This document shows positions 9,423-17,756 of a stretch of DNA of 64,000 bases, piece after piece (position 1 is the stretch's first letter; every line of letters starts with the position of its first letter). The translations under genes were made by a program, and so were the position numbers. The DNA lies in contig NZ_MPIN01000001.1 of the NCBI RefSeq assembly GCF_001887355.1, forward strand, positions 657,931 to 721,930, written 5' to 3'. The notes beneath the pieces were generated by a model. That model did no database searches. It had not been told where the DNA came from and worked only from the letters and a program-made list of their open reading frames with translations. The stretch comes from Cystobacter ferrugineus. Lineage in GTDB: Bacteria > Myxococcota > Myxococcia > Myxococcales > Myxococcaceae.

Positions 9423-10487
9423 ATGATGCCACCGGTCCAGACCGACCTGATGCGGGAGAAGCACTCCACCGAGCACGGCGAGGGGCGGGGAAGACTGTCT
9501 CCCCAGCGCGAGGCCCTGCTCCAGGCGCGCATCAAGGATCTCTCGCTGCGCCTCGCCGGCACGCCGCTCGAGCGCCACATCGCCCAGCTCCACGCGGAGC
9601 TGGAGGCGCGGGGCATCTCCTTCAAACCCCAGTGCTACCTGTCCGACGAGTGGGGATGTCCCTCGGGCGTGCCGGTCATCGGCCTGCCGTTCTACCTGGC
9701 CGACCCGAACCTGCTCTCCATCGAGGCGGACCTCGGGGGCGGGGCGGAGAGCGAGGCGGAGATCCTCATGTATCTGCGCCACGAGGCGGGCCATGCCTTC
9801 AACTACGCCTACCGGCTCTACGAGTCGGAGGAGTGGCTGCGCGTGTTCGGCGACTACTCGCGGCCCTACCGCGACGACTACAAACCCCAGCCCTTCTCAC
9901 GCCGCTACGTCACGCACATCTCCGGCTGGTACGCCCAGAAGCACCCGGACGAGGACTTCGCCGAGACCTTCGCCGTCTGGCTCACGCCCGGCAGTGACTG
10001 GGCCCGGCGCTACCAGGGGTGGGGCGCGCTGCGCAAGCTCCAGTACGTGGACGAGATCGTCAAGCGCCTGGGCCGCACCGAGCCGCTCGTGAACTTGAAC
10101 ACGCCGGACCTCACCACCGAGGAGATGGAAGGCACGGTGCTCGACCACTACCGCCAGCGCGAGCTGGACGAGAAGGTGGACGTGGAGCTGCGCAACGCCT
10201 TCGACCAGTCGCTGGAGGACATCTTCGAGGGCCCGGGCGAGGCACCCGTCCGCGCGGAGACGCTCGTGCGCGCCGAGCGCCAGCGGTTGATGGCCCTGGT
10301 GAGCCAGTACTCGGGGGTGGGCCGGGGCGTGGTGCGCGCGCTGGTGGACCACCTGCTCGAGCGCACCTCCGACATGAACCTCACGCTGCACCCGGACGAC
10401 AGCCGGGAGGCCATCTGCCGCCTCGTGTCGCTCGTGACGGTGCTGTCCATGAACTACCTCTACACCGACCGCTTCTTCGAGGAATGA
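9423..10487 (+). CDS. Putative zinc metallopeptidase (HExxH) paired with an ATP-grasp enzyme
   Basis: In this 354-residue protein HEAGH at residues 120-124 gives the two zinc histidines and the general base, and EDFAETFAVWLTP about 55 residues later supplies a likely third ligand. The arrangement matches the putative zinc-binding metallopeptidase family found beside ATP-grasp genes in myxobacteria. The C-terminal 130 residues are helical. The start is at ATG 9423 (a second ATG follows directly), close behind AAGGGAG. The stop is 4 bases before the next start, so the two genes are co-translated or nearly so. Substrate unknown. Confidence 0.8.
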   Translation: MMPPVQTDLMREKHSTEHGEGRGRLSPQREALLQARIKDLSLRLAGTPLERHIAQLHAELEARGISFKPQCYLSDEWGCPSGVPVIGLPFYLADPNLLSIEADLGGGAESEAEILMYLRHEAGHAFNYAYRLYESEEWLRVFGDYSRPYRDDYKPQPFSRRYVTHISGWYAQKHPDEDFAETFAVWLTPGSDWARRYQGWGALRKLQYVDEIVKRLGRTEPLVNLNTPDLTTEEMEGTVLDHYRQRELDEKVDVELRNAFDQSLEDIFEGPGEAPVRAETLVRAERQRLMALVSQYSGVGRGVVRALVDHLLERTSDMNLTLHPDDSREAICRLVSLVTVLSMNYLYTDRFFEE

Positions 10488-10491
10488 CGCC

Positions 10492-11526
10492 ATGAGCCCG
10501 CCTTCCCTGCGCATCGCGGTCCTGCACTACCAGCCCAAGGACGAGCCCGCCGACGTGGTCACGGAACAGGTCTCCGCCGCGCTCCGGGACGCGGGCCACA
10601 CGCCCGTGCTCCTGCGCGTCGACGAGAGCCTCACGGACCTGGTGAGCCAGCTCGCGCGCAGCCGCGCGGACCTCGTCTTCAACCTGTGCGAGACCTTCGC
10701 CGACGACTACCGGCTGGAGGTGAACGTGGCGGCGGTGCTGGAGCTGGCGCGCATGCCCTTCACGGGCTCGGGGACGGCGGGCCTGCTGCTCGCGCAGGAC
10801 AAGATCCTCACCAAGCAACTGCTGCAATTCCACGGCGTGCTCACGCCCCGCTTCGCCACCTTCGACGGCATGTCCTTCGAGGCCCATGGCGACCTGTCCT
10901 TTCCCCTCATCGTCAAGCCGGCCCGCTCGGACGCGTCCATGGGGCTGGGGGTGGAGCGGGACATGGAGGGCCTGGCGCGCCGGGTGCGCATGATTCGCGA
11001 GGAGTACGACGACGAGGCGCTCGCGGAGGAGTTCATCGAGGGCCGCGAGGTGTACGTGGGCGTGCTCGGCGACCACGCGCGGCCCCAGGTGTTGCCCGTG
11101 GTGGAGCTCGACTTCGGCAAGAAGTGGAGCCGCAAGCGCATGAAGATCGCCGACCGGGAGGTGAAGTTCGGCCCCGAGGGTCCCGGTGAGCCCCAGCTCG
11201 TGATGCCCAAGGACTTGTCGGACGAACTGCGCGGGCGCATCGAGCGGGCGGCGGTGAGTGCCTTCCGGGCGCTCAAGCTGCGCGACTACGCGCGCATCGA
11301 CTTCCGCGTGTCCAGCGCCACCAACGAGCCCTACCTGCTCGAGGTGAATCCCAATCCCTACCTGGAGGCGAAGTGCGAGGTGGCCATGGGGGCGCGGGAG
11401 ATCGGCCTGTCCTACCCCCAGCTCATCCAGCGCATCGTCGAGACGGCGGCGCGGCGGTACGGACTGGACCGGGACGAGCGCCCGCGCGCTCCAGCTCCCG
11501 CCGCCGAGCCCGCGCCCCTGGGCTGA
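10492..11526 (+). CDS. D-Ala-D-Ala ligase-like ATP-grasp protein
   Basis: The 344 residues contain ATP-grasp features in order: the nucleotide-binding Lys in FPLIVKPARSDASMGLG, the hinge ALAEEFIEGREVYVGVLG, and the metal-binding LRDYARIDFRV and LLEVNPNPYLE. The fold would ligate a carboxylate to an amine using ATP. It lacks the flanking mur/ddl context, so it is unlikely to be the housekeeping D-Ala ligase. Being only 4 bp after the metallopeptidase suggests one pathway in which one enzyme trims and the other joins a peptide-like molecule; this is an inference from context. The Pro/Ala-rich tail is disordered. Confidence 0.85.
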   Translation: MSPPSLRIAVLHYQPKDEPADVVTEQVSAALRDAGHTPVLLRVDESLTDLVSQLARSRADLVFNLCETFADDYRLEVNVAAVLELARMPFTGSGTAGLLLAQDKILTKQLLQFHGVLTPRFATFDGMSFEAHGDLSFPLIVKPARSDASMGLGVERDMEGLARRVRMIREEYDDEALAEEFIEGREVYVGVLGDHARPQVLPVVELDFGKKWSRKRMKIADREVKFGPEGPGEPQLVMPKDLSDELRGRIERAAVSAFRALKLRDYARIDFRVSSATNEPYLLEVNPNPYLEAKCEVAMGAREIGLSYPQLIQRIVETAARRYGLDRDERPRAPAPAAEPAPLG

Positions 11527-11548
11527 ACCGGCCTTCCCTCACTCCTCG

Positions 11549-11577
11549 TTGACGGGGAGGGGGATGGGCCTTATAAC
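11549..11577 (+). promoter_or_regulatory. Sigma-70-type promoter of the TetR gene
   Basis: TTGACG (11549-11554) and TATAAC (11572-11577) are separated by 17 bp, which is the optimal spacing. The TetR operator starts at the next base, so the transcript would start inside the operator and have a very short leader. Confidence 0.75.
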
Positions 11578-11595
11578 GGAGTGAACGCTCACTCC
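11578..11595. promoter_or_regulatory. TetR operator O1
   Basis: An 18-bp near-perfect palindrome, GGAGTGAACGCTCACTCC, lies between the -10 element and the ATG. It matches the site at 12238-12255 except for one base. Binding would block transcription start and autorepress the regulator. Confidence 0.85.
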
Positions 11596-12213
11596 ATGGC
11601 TACCACCCGCTCCCATCGCCGCTCCAAGCAGGACGCCTCGTCGGCACCCCAGGTGCCGGAGAAGGAGGAGGCCATCCTCCAGGCGATGCTGGCGCTGGTG
11701 GCCGAGCATGGGTTCCACGGCACTTCGACGGACATGATCGCCTCGCGAGCGGGCGTGGGCGCCGGCACCATCTACCGCTACTTCGCCACCAAGGACGAAC
11801 TCGTCCTGCGCGTCTATGACCGCATCAAGACGCTCGGGGCCGCGCTGGTCTTCCAGGGCGATGCGCCCGGCCAGCCCCTGCGCGAGCGGCTGCACCGCGT
11901 GTGGCGCAACACCGCGCGTGCGCAGCTCGACAACCGCGACGCCTGCTTCTTCCTCGCGCAGTTCTACGACTCGCCCTACGTCAAACAGGTGCCCCCCGAG
12001 ACGCTCGCGCGCTTCGCCCGGCGCATGGAGGAGTTGCTCGCGGAGGCCATCCGCGCCCAGGTGGTGCGCGACATGCCCCCGGCAGTGTTCGAGGCTCTCT
12101 TCTTCGAGCCGGTCATGAGCCTGGTGCGCATGCACCACCTCGGCCAGGTGGTGCTCGATGACGCCCTCCTCGCGCAGGTCCTCGAGGGCTGCTGGAACGC
12201 CATCCGGCTGTAG
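11596..12213 (+). CDS. TetR family repressor controlling itself and the adjacent SDR
   Basis: The protein has 205 residues from the ATG at 11596. The N-terminal helix-turn-helix (about residues 25-70) shows AILQAMLALVAEHGFHGTST, ASRAGVGAGTIYRYFATKDE, as in TetR repressors. The C-terminal 130 residues form the ligand and dimer domain, with FFLAQFYDSPYVKQVPP resembling regulators of fatty-acid or lipid-type functions. The frame also opens at a GTG at 11581, but that lies inside the operator, so the ATG is preferred. The short leader is unusual. Two copies of its presumed operator flank the gene, one before it and one before the SDR. Confidence 0.9.
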   Translation: MATTRSHRRSKQDASSAPQVPEKEEAILQAMLALVAEHGFHGTSTDMIASRAGVGAGTIYRYFATKDELVLRVYDRIKTLGAALVFQGDAPGQPLRERLHRVWRNTARAQLDNRDACFFLAQFYDSPYVKQVPPETLARFARRMEELLAEAIRAQVVRDMPPAVFEALFFEPVMSLVRMHHLGQVVLDDALLAQVLEGCWNAIRL

Positions 12214-12237
12214 CCGTCTCTTTTTTTGTCTTCGTTC

Positions 12238-12255
12238 GGAGTGAGCGCTCACTCC
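12238..12255. promoter_or_regulatory. TetR operator O2 upstream of the SDR gene
   Basis: A perfect 18-bp palindrome, GGAGTGAGCGCTCACTCC, lies 50 bp before the SDR start and differs at one base from O1. The T-run just upstream (12221-12227) could belong to the end of the tetR transcript, but no hairpin accompanies it. Confidence 0.85.
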
Positions 12256-12304
12256 GGATGTGTCGCAGTCCAACGTGGTCCAAGTCCAACCTGGAGGAAG
12301 TCCC

Positions 12305-13096
12305 ATGACGATGAACGCTGAAACCCACCCTGTCTCGCGCGGTCTGCTCGCCAACAAGATCGCCTTCATCACCGGCGCGGGACGAGGCATCGGAGCCGCC
12401 TCCGCGCACCTCTTCGCCCGCGAGGGGGCGTCCGTGATGCTGGCGTCCCGGACCGAGTCGGAGCTGCGCTCGGTGGTCGAGGAGATCCGCGCCGCGGGCG
12501 GCACCGCCGACTACGTGGTGGCCGACCTGAGCGACTCCTCCAGCATCCAGAAGGCCGTGCGGGCCGTGGTGGAGCGCTACGGCCGCCTGGACATCGCGTT
12601 CAACAACGCGGGTACCGCCACCCCGCCGGGGCCGCTGGTCGACGTGGACGAGCGCCACTTCGATCAGATCACCACCGTCAACTACAAGGGCGTCTGGCTG
12701 GCCATGCGTGAGGAGATCAAGGCGATCCGCGCCACCGCGCGCACCGGGGCGATCCTCAACAACAGCAGCGTCGGCAGCCTCGCGGGCAACCCCACCCTGG
12801 GGGCGTACGGCGCGGCCAAGCGGGCCATCAACAGCCTCACCGAGACCGCGGCCATCGAGTGCGGGGCCGAGGGCATCCGGGTCAACGCCATCGCCCCCGG
12901 TACCACGATGACCGAGATGATTCAGCGCTGGGTCGACGCGGAGCCCAACATCCTCCAGACGCTCAAGGCCCGTACGCCACTGGGCCGCGCCGCCCAGCCC
13001 CACGAGATCGCCGAGGCGGCCGCGTGGCTGCTCAGTGATCGCGCCTCCTACGTCACGGGAGTGGTCATGCGCGTGGACGGCGGGATCCGCGCGTAG
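12305..13096 (+). CDS. Short-chain dehydrogenase/reductase (SDR)
   Basis: This is a 263-residue classical SDR: the cofactor motif TGAGRGIG near residues 24-31, NNAG in FNNAGTATPP, catalytic Ser in ILNNSSVGSLAG, and Tyr/Lys in GAYGAAKRAI. The C-terminus ends with the usual YVTGVVMRVDGG. It would oxidise or reduce an alcohol or ketone with NAD(P); the substrate is unknown. GGAGG sits 7 bases before the ATG at 12305. The upstream TetR operator predicts induction when the TetR ligand is present. Its last 32 bp overlap the 3' end of the convergent TetR gene. Confidence 0.92.
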   Translation: MTMNAETHPVSRGLLANKIAFITGAGRGIGAASAHLFAREGASVMLASRTESELRSVVEEIRAAGGTADYVVADLSDSSSIQKAVRAVVERYGRLDIAFNNAGTATPPGPLVDVDERHFDQITTVNYKGVWLAMREEIKAIRATARTGAILNNSSVGSLAGNPTLGAYGAAKRAINSLTETAAIECGAEGIRVNAIAPGTTMTEMIQRWVDAEPNILQTLKARTPLGRAAQPHEIAEAAAWLLSDRASYVTGVVMRVDGGIRA

Positions 13097-13724
13097 GCGC
13101 CGCCGGCTTCGCGGTGGCCGCGTGGAACAGGTCGACCAGCTCGCGCGAGGACTCCTCGAGGTCGACCTTGTCGCCATACGTGATGCGCTGCACCAGCACT
13201 CCGTCGATCGCGGAGCGGACCGCCACGGCCATGTGGCGGGGAGAGAATCGCCGGAACTCTCCCTCGGCCTGGCCCTGGCGGAAGATGTTCTGCAGGAAGT
13301 CGAGGCCCGGTTCGTAGGAGCGGGCGTCGAAGACGGGCTTGCCCTGTGGGGTGCGCAGGCCGTTCCAGATCTCCAGCAGTGCGATCGAATGCGGGCCGTG
13401 GGTCCCGATGAACGCGATGCTGCCCTCGATGTAGACGCGCAGCTTGTCACTCGCCCCCGGCTGCTGCTCGACCCGGGGGAGCACCGCCTTCGCCGCCAGC
13501 GTCATCACCTCGGTGTAGACCTGCGCGATGAGCTCATCCTTGCCCGCGAAGTGGTAGGAGATGACGCCCTTGCTGATGCCCGCGCGCTCCGCGATCAGCG
13601 CGAGAGAGGCCTGCGCGTAGCCATGGGTGGAGATGATGTCGATCGCGCACTGGACGATCTGCGCGCGGCGAGCCTCCTCGAGGAATGAGCTTCGAGTGCC
13701 TTTCGAGCGGGTTCCCGACGTCAC
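13065..13724 (-). CDS. TetR family regulator
   Basis: The 219-residue protein has an N-terminal HTH (RRAQIVQCAIDIISTHGYAQ, AERAGISKGVISYHFAGKDE) typical of TetR, and a C-terminal domain with FIGTHGPHSIALLEIWNGLR like the TetR_C_6/BetI-type regulators. The GTG at 13724 is the first start in frame; no clear ribosome binding site is seen. It converges with and overlaps the SDR gene by 32 bp, and is divergent from the lipoprotein hydrolase, with a long inverted repeat between them. It probably controls itself and the hydrolase. Confidence 0.88.
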   Translation of the reverse strand: MTSGTRSKGTRSSFLEEARRAQIVQCAIDIISTHGYAQASLALIAERAGISKGVISYHFAGKDELIAQVYTEVMTLAAKAVLPRVEQQPGASDKLRVYIEGSIAFIGTHGPHSIALLEIWNGLRTPQGKPVFDARSYEPGLDFLQNIFRQGQAEGEFRRFSPRHMAVAVRSAIDGVLVQRITYGDKVDLEESSRELVDLFHAATAKPAAPTRGSRRPRA

Positions 13725-13800
13725 GGCCGGATGCTGTCACGGCCCCCCGGGTGCATCAAGCCAGACGGGTCCTGGGGGGAGCCCGGGCATTTGACCTGAT

Positions 13801-13836
13801 TTGACCGGCTGGCTAAAAATCAGGCCAGCGGGTCAA
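13801..13836. promoter_or_regulatory. Interrupted inverted repeat between TetR and hydrolase genes
   Basis: TTGACCGGCTGGC and GCCAGCGGGTCAA form 13-bp arms with one mismatch around a 10-bp A/T-richer spacer. A further TTGACC lies at 13791. The position in the divergent promoter region fits an operator for the adjacent TetR. Confidence 0.6.
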
Positions 13837-13872
13837 GAATCGGGCCGGGTGTTCAATTCTGGGAGACGCTGC

Positions 13873-14724
13873 ATGTTGAAATCAGTCGTGGTCACCGTCG
13901 TGATGGCTTGCGTGGCACTCACGGGCTGCGAGAGCCCCACGGCCCCGGACGTCCCGGTGGAACCCGTCGACGGATGGTTCACCGCCAGCGACGGGGTGAA
14001 GCTGCACTACCTGGAATACGCGGGGCAGGGCACGCCCGTCGTGCTCCTGCACGGCTACATGGGGACGGCGAGCGGGGCGTGGGTGGCTCCGGGCTTCGCA
14101 CCGGCCCTGGCGGAGCGTCACCGGGTCATCCTGCTCGATCAGCGGGGACACGGTGAGAGTGACAAGCCGCATGAGCCCTCGGCGTACGGGGAGCGCATGG
14201 CCACCGACGTCATCGAGCTCATGGACCATCTGGAGATCGGCCGGGCCCACATCGGCGGCTACTCCATGGGAGGCTCGATGACGCGCGTGCTGATGGCCAG
14301 GATTCCGGAGCGATTCATCACGGCCATCATCGGGGGCTCAGGCGTGGAGGAGACCGACGAGGCGCTCAGGGCCGCCGCCGAGGCGCTCGATCCGAAGGGA
14401 ACGGATCCCGAGGAGGAGCGGATCCTGGAGGAGTTCGCCCGTGCGCAGGAGGGCATGCCCGAGCCCGACATGGTCGCGATCGAGGCCGTGGCCGCGGCTT
14501 GGACGATCTGGTGGCCCCAGCCGATCAACCTGACCCGGATCGACTTCCCCGTCCTGGCCGTGAACGGAGAGTTCGACAATCCCTACTCGAGGACGACGCG
14601 CATGACGCGTGAGCTGAAGCAGTTCGAGAACGTCATCCTTCCGCAGCGCTCGCACCTCACGGCCATCGTCGACCCGCTGCATCTCCAGCGCCTCGTGACG
14701 TTCATCGACGCCCACGATTCGTAA
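13873..14724 (+). CDS. Alpha/beta-hydrolase lipoprotein
   Basis: The 283-residue protein has a lipoprotein signal (lipobox LTGC, Cys at about residue 18) and an alpha/beta hydrolase domain: HGYMGTASGAW for the oxyanion hole, DQRGHGESDKP, and the nucleophile elbow GYSMGG. The acid is probably within the strand FPVLAVNGEFDNPYS, and the catalytic His is in QRSHLTAIVDP. It would be a membrane-tethered periplasmic or outer-leaflet esterase. GGGAGA lies 6 bases before the ATG at 13873. The divergent TetR and the inverted repeat suggest inducible control. Confidence 0.88.
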   Translation: MLKSVVVTVVMACVALTGCESPTAPDVPVEPVDGWFTASDGVKLHYLEYAGQGTPVVLLHGYMGTASGAWVAPGFAPALAERHRVILLDQRGHGESDKPHEPSAYGERMATDVIELMDHLEIGRAHIGGYSMGGSMTRVLMARIPERFITAIIGGSGVEETDEALRAAAEALDPKGTDPEEERILEEFARAQEGMPEPDMVAIEAVAAAWTIWWPQPINLTRIDFPVLAVNGEFDNPYSRTTRMTRELKQFENVILPQRSHLTAIVDPLHLQRLVTFIDAHDS

Positions 14725-14869
14725 GGGGGGCGTAGGGGAGGGCCCGGGGGATGTGATGGACGCCGAACGTTGCCCCCGGGGGCGATTGCCGGGCGTCCGT
14801 CCTTCCCCTTGACTGGGTGCGCTGGCGCGCATCCCCATGCCGGGGAGCGGCTGTATGAGGTGGTCCCCG

Positions 14870-16105
14870 ATGAACCATCATCTCGTGCTCGTACCGGGCT
14901 TCGGTGGGTTCGATGCCCTCGGCACCCTGCGCTACTACGAAGGTGTCACCCGTGTGCTGGAAGAGACACCGCTCGTCCTGCACTACTTTCCCAACCTGCC
15001 CACCGCCAGCGTGCGCACCCGCGCCGAGCAGATGCTGTCGTTCCTCGACGAGCGCTGGCGGCGCAAGGAGATCCGCTCGGGAGATGAAATCCACCTGGTG
15101 GGCCACTCCACCGGCGGGCTCGATCTGCGCCAGCTCCTGTGGCGCTACCGGGAGCTGGAGGAGTCCAAGGACCTGCGCCGCGCGGATTCCGTCCTGGACG
15201 TGCTCAGCCACATCCGCTCCGTGCAGTTCCTCTCCACGCCCCAGCGTGGCACGAACCTGGTGCGCCGGCTGAACCAGCCCCTGGTGCGCGCTCTGCTCAT
15301 CCGCCCCCTGCTGCGCGCCTTCTTCGAGAGCACGCGTGCCTTGCGCGAGCGGGGCACCTCGGTGAGCGGCCGGCTCTTGCGCCGAGTCCTCCTGCGCGGC
15401 AAGCGCCTGGAGTCGGACAACTGGATCGACGCGCTGCTCGATACGATGGAGGGCTGCTACTCACGCGAGGGGGCGCACGCGCGCGCGCTGGCCCGCGCCT
15501 CGTACTTCGAGCTGCTGCGCTGGCTGCTGCACATGGCCAGCGATTCCTCGGCCCTGAGCGATCTGAGCCCCGTGCACCTCGGCGATGCTCCGCCCAGCCC
15601 CGCGCACTCGGACGACCCCGAGAGCGAGCGGCGCTTCCTGGTCGAGCACGGCATCCGTTACGCCTCCATCGTCACCGTGGCGCGGCCGAAGTCGGAGCGC
15701 CGGTTCGACCTCTTCAACCAGCTCTACGCGCTCACGGCCGAGTCACCGGACGCGCGGCTGGGCCCGCCGCGGGCCGTGCAGAAGCTGCTGGATCCCCGGA
15801 CCACGCAGATGCTCTCGCTGAGCGACAACGACGGGCTCGTCAACACCGTGTCCCAGGTGTGGCCGGACGCGGCGTCGTGCTACCTCGTCGACGCGGACCA
15901 CGCGGACGTCATCGGGCACTACCAGGCGGAGACCGCCGGGGACACGCACGGTGCCCTCAAGCGCTACGATCTGCTCAACTCCGCCTCGGGCTTCGACGCG
16001 GAAGCCTTCCGGGAGATGTGGATGCGGATCGCCTCGTTCGCCCAGGGGAAGTCCTACGCCGGATCCGCCCGCGCGTCGCGCCGTTCGTCCGCGGCACCGG
16101 GATAG
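14870..16105 (+). CDS. Lipase-like alpha/beta hydrolase
   Basis: This 411-residue protein begins HLVLVPGFGGFDALG, an N-terminal strand plus oxyanion loop, and carries the nucleophile elbow GHSTGG about 80 residues in. The segment QFLSTPQRGTNLVRRL and a late DADHADVIGHYQ (likely catalytic Asp/His region) recall triacylglycerol-lipase-like hydrolases with a large helical cap between strands. No signal peptide was seen, so it is probably cytoplasmic. A frame-consistent ATG at 14855 is possible, but 14870 has GAGG 9 bases upstream. The preceding 145 bp hold no recognisable site. Confidence 0.75.
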   Translation: MNHHLVLVPGFGGFDALGTLRYYEGVTRVLEETPLVLHYFPNLPTASVRTRAEQMLSFLDERWRRKEIRSGDEIHLVGHSTGGLDLRQLLWRYRELEESKDLRRADSVLDVLSHIRSVQFLSTPQRGTNLVRRLNQPLVRALLIRPLLRAFFESTRALRERGTSVSGRLLRRVLLRGKRLESDNWIDALLDTMEGCYSREGAHARALARASYFELLRWLLHMASDSSALSDLSPVHLGDAPPSPAHSDDPESERRFLVEHGIRYASIVTVARPKSERRFDLFNQLYALTAESPDARLGPPRAVQKLLDPRTTQMLSLSDNDGLVNTVSQVWPDAASCYLVDADHADVIGHYQAETAGDTHGALKRYDLLNSASGFDAEAFREMWMRIASFAQGKSYAGSARASRRSSAAPG

Positions 16106-16132
16106 CCTCCGCGCCGGTGTACACTGCGGCGC

Positions 16133-16564
16133 ATGCCGGACCCTTCTCCGCACGGCCCCTCCTCACGCTCGCGCGTGCTGCTGGTGCCGTGCCTGCTGCT
16201 CCTCGTCATGTTGGGACTGGGCTCGCGCTCCGCGGTGGCCCGTCAGGTGTTGCCGGGCTTCGTCACCGAGTACGCGGGCGACACGCTGTGGGCCACCCTC
16301 GTCTACGTGGGGATTCTGCTGCTCTGGCCCCGGCTCTCCGTGGGGCGCGCCGCGGCGGGCGCCCTGGGCTTCTCCCTGGTGATTGAACTCAGCCAGCTCT
16401 TCCATCCCCCCTGGCTCGATGCGCTCCGGGCCAACCCCTTCGTCGCCCTGGTGCTGGGGCGTGGGTTCCTCGTGTCGGATCTCTTCTGCTACGCGGTGGG
16501 CGTGGCGCTCGGGGTGGGGCTCGACGTGGGGTTGTTGTCCCGGACCGCTCGAGAGCGGCCGTGA
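16133..16564 (+). CDS. DUF2809 integral membrane protein
   Basis: The 143 residues contain four hydrophobic segments (about 15-35, 50-68, 72-92, 112-135). The phrases FVTEYAGDTLWATLVYVGIL, IELSQLFHPPWLDALR and FLVSDLFCYAVGVALG are characteristic of the DUF2809 family, whose function is unknown. It starts 27 bp after the lipase gene and may be co-transcribed with it. Confidence 0.85.
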   Translation: MPDPSPHGPSSRSRVLLVPCLLLLVMLGLGSRSAVARQVLPGFVTEYAGDTLWATLVYVGILLLWPRLSVGRAAAGALGFSLVIELSQLFHPPWLDALRANPFVALVLGRGFLVSDLFCYAVGVALGVGLDVGLLSRTARERP

Positions 16565-16569
16565 TGCTG

Positions 16570-16594
16570 CTGGAAGCGGGGGGCCCGCTTCCAG
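16570..16594. terminator. Hairpin between convergent genes
   Basis: Perfect 11-bp arms CTGGAAGCGGG and CCCGCTTCCAG flank a GGG loop, 6 bp past the DUF2809 stop and 13 bp before the end of the convergent DUF6289-like gene. It could end both transcripts. There is no strong T-run, so it is weak as a rho-independent terminator. Confidence 0.55.
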
Positions 16595-16606
16595 GCGAAC
16601 CGCGTC

Positions 16607-16846
16607 CTATCCGCAGTAATCGATGAAGGTCTGCCGGTAGGTGCTGGTCTTTCCCCACGAGCCGTAAAGGTAGCAGTTGCATCCCCTGCCACCAATCTCC
16701 GTGGTGTACGAGGGGTCGCTGTAATAGATGATGTACGTTCCGCCAGCCGAGCAATCAGGGATGGCATCCTCCCGGGTCTCCAGGGCGGACTCCTGCTCGG
16801 TCTCGGCCACGGCTCCGCCACAGCCCACCATCGCACATGATTCCAT
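16607..16846 (-). CDS. DUF6289-like small protein
   Basis: This is a 79-residue protein from an ATG at 16846 with GGAG about 10 bases upstream. After a short N-terminus with Cys residues it has GGTYIIYYSDPSYTTEIGGR and a Cys-rich end with GCNCYLYGSWGKTS. The pattern of YYSD followed by paired Cys and a C-terminal YxxxxxxYC matches my recollection of DUF6289, a family of small myxobacterial and actinobacterial proteins. No convincing signal peptide is present. Function unknown; a secreted or peptide-precursor role is possible. Confidence 0.6.
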   Translation of the reverse strand: MESCAMVGCGGAVAETEQESALETREDAIPDCSAGGTYIIYYSDPSYTTEIGGRGCNCYLYGSWGKTSTYRQTFIDYCG

Positions 16847-16917
16847 GAGTCGGGTGCTCCTTCTTGACTTGAGTGGTCCAATCCGTTTGTCTGGGGGGCG
16901 GCTCGGAGGGCGCATCC

Positions 16918-17676
16918 GTGGTGGACGAGAAACATGAGCAAGGCGATGGGCCGGGGCCGTTCGAGCTCGGCCGGAGCTACGATGAAGTGGGGCCCGGCCT
17001 GGGTCGCCTCCACGAGGCGTGGCATGTGAAGACGGGGAGGCCCGCGCTGCGGTTGTTCCCCACGGACCACGTGGAATGGCAACCTTCGGCGCGCTGGGAA
17101 GTGCTGATCTTCTGCGAGCCCTCGCCGCCCTCGGTCACCCTCCTGGTGAGTCAAGCGCCAGTGGATGTGCCCACGACGGAACTGGCGGACGTGCTCGTGC
17201 TGAGCGCCGCCGCGTTCACTCGCGTGGAAGATAACGCCCGGGTTCGCACCCATCTGGCGTCGGGGTTGAGCGGCTCGGAGGTGCGGACTCCGCGCGTTCG
17301 CTGGAACTGGCGGGAGGCGAGAGGACGGGTCGTTGCGAGCCTCGCACTGGTGCTGGGTGTTTGCCTGACGAGTCGCCACGTGACGCCTACTCGAAGTGCT
17401 TCATTCGTGGAGCCTTCCGTCCGGGCTTCGTCTGGTGTGTACCTGGGGAATGCGATCGAGCCGATCGTGCTGGGATATCCACCCCCGCGGAAACCGTTCC
17501 AGAATCAGACGGTAGCTCCTTGCCCGCGCAGGAAGAGCGTCGTGGAGATCAATGGGGGGTGCTGGGTGACATTGGAGCACAAGCCTCCGTGTGACGAAGA
17601 CCAGGCCGAGCACCAGGGCAAATGTTACCTGCCCGTGTTGAAGCCACCACCACTTCCCCAATCCGTTGATCCCTGA
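16918..17676 (+). CDS. Myxobacterial conserved protein with one transmembrane segment
   Basis: The protein has 252 residues from the GTG at 16918, chosen because GGAGGG lies 7 bases upstream; the frame opens at 16873. The first 130 residues form a globular domain (ALRLFPTDHVEWQPSARWEV, LLVSQAPVDVPTTELADVL). A single membrane helix (VVASLALVLGVCLTS) follows, and then an extracellular-like C-terminus with conserved Cys in APCPRRKSVVEINGGCWVTL and DQAEHQGKCYLPV. I recognise the C-terminal pattern as recurrent in myxobacterial proteins encoded near protein kinases. No kinase motif is present here. It is divergent from the DUF6289-like gene. Confidence 0.65.
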   Translation: MVDEKHEQGDGPGPFELGRSYDEVGPGLGRLHEAWHVKTGRPALRLFPTDHVEWQPSARWEVLIFCEPSPPSVTLLVSQAPVDVPTTELADVLVLSAAAFTRVEDNARVRTHLASGLSGSEVRTPRVRWNWREARGRVVASLALVLGVCLTSRHVTPTRSASFVEPSVRASSGVYLGNAIEPIVLGYPPPRKPFQNQTVAPCPRRKSVVEINGGCWVTLEHKPPCDEDQAEHQGKCYLPVLKPPPLPQSVDP

Positions 17677-17756
17677 TGTTGAGCCACGAGTTCGGGGTAG
17701 GGTAGACCCACTGAGCATCAGGTAAGTTCTGAAGCTGGGTTCAGGAGATCTTGGAA

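Noticed and set aside
10381..11276. Minus-strand frames opposite the ATP-grasp gene
   Set aside because: Antisense shadows; the plus-strand gene has all ATP-grasp motifs.
11581..11595. GTG start 5 codons upstream for the TetR gene
   Set aside because: It lies within the operator and at the predicted transcription start, so translation from it is unlikely.
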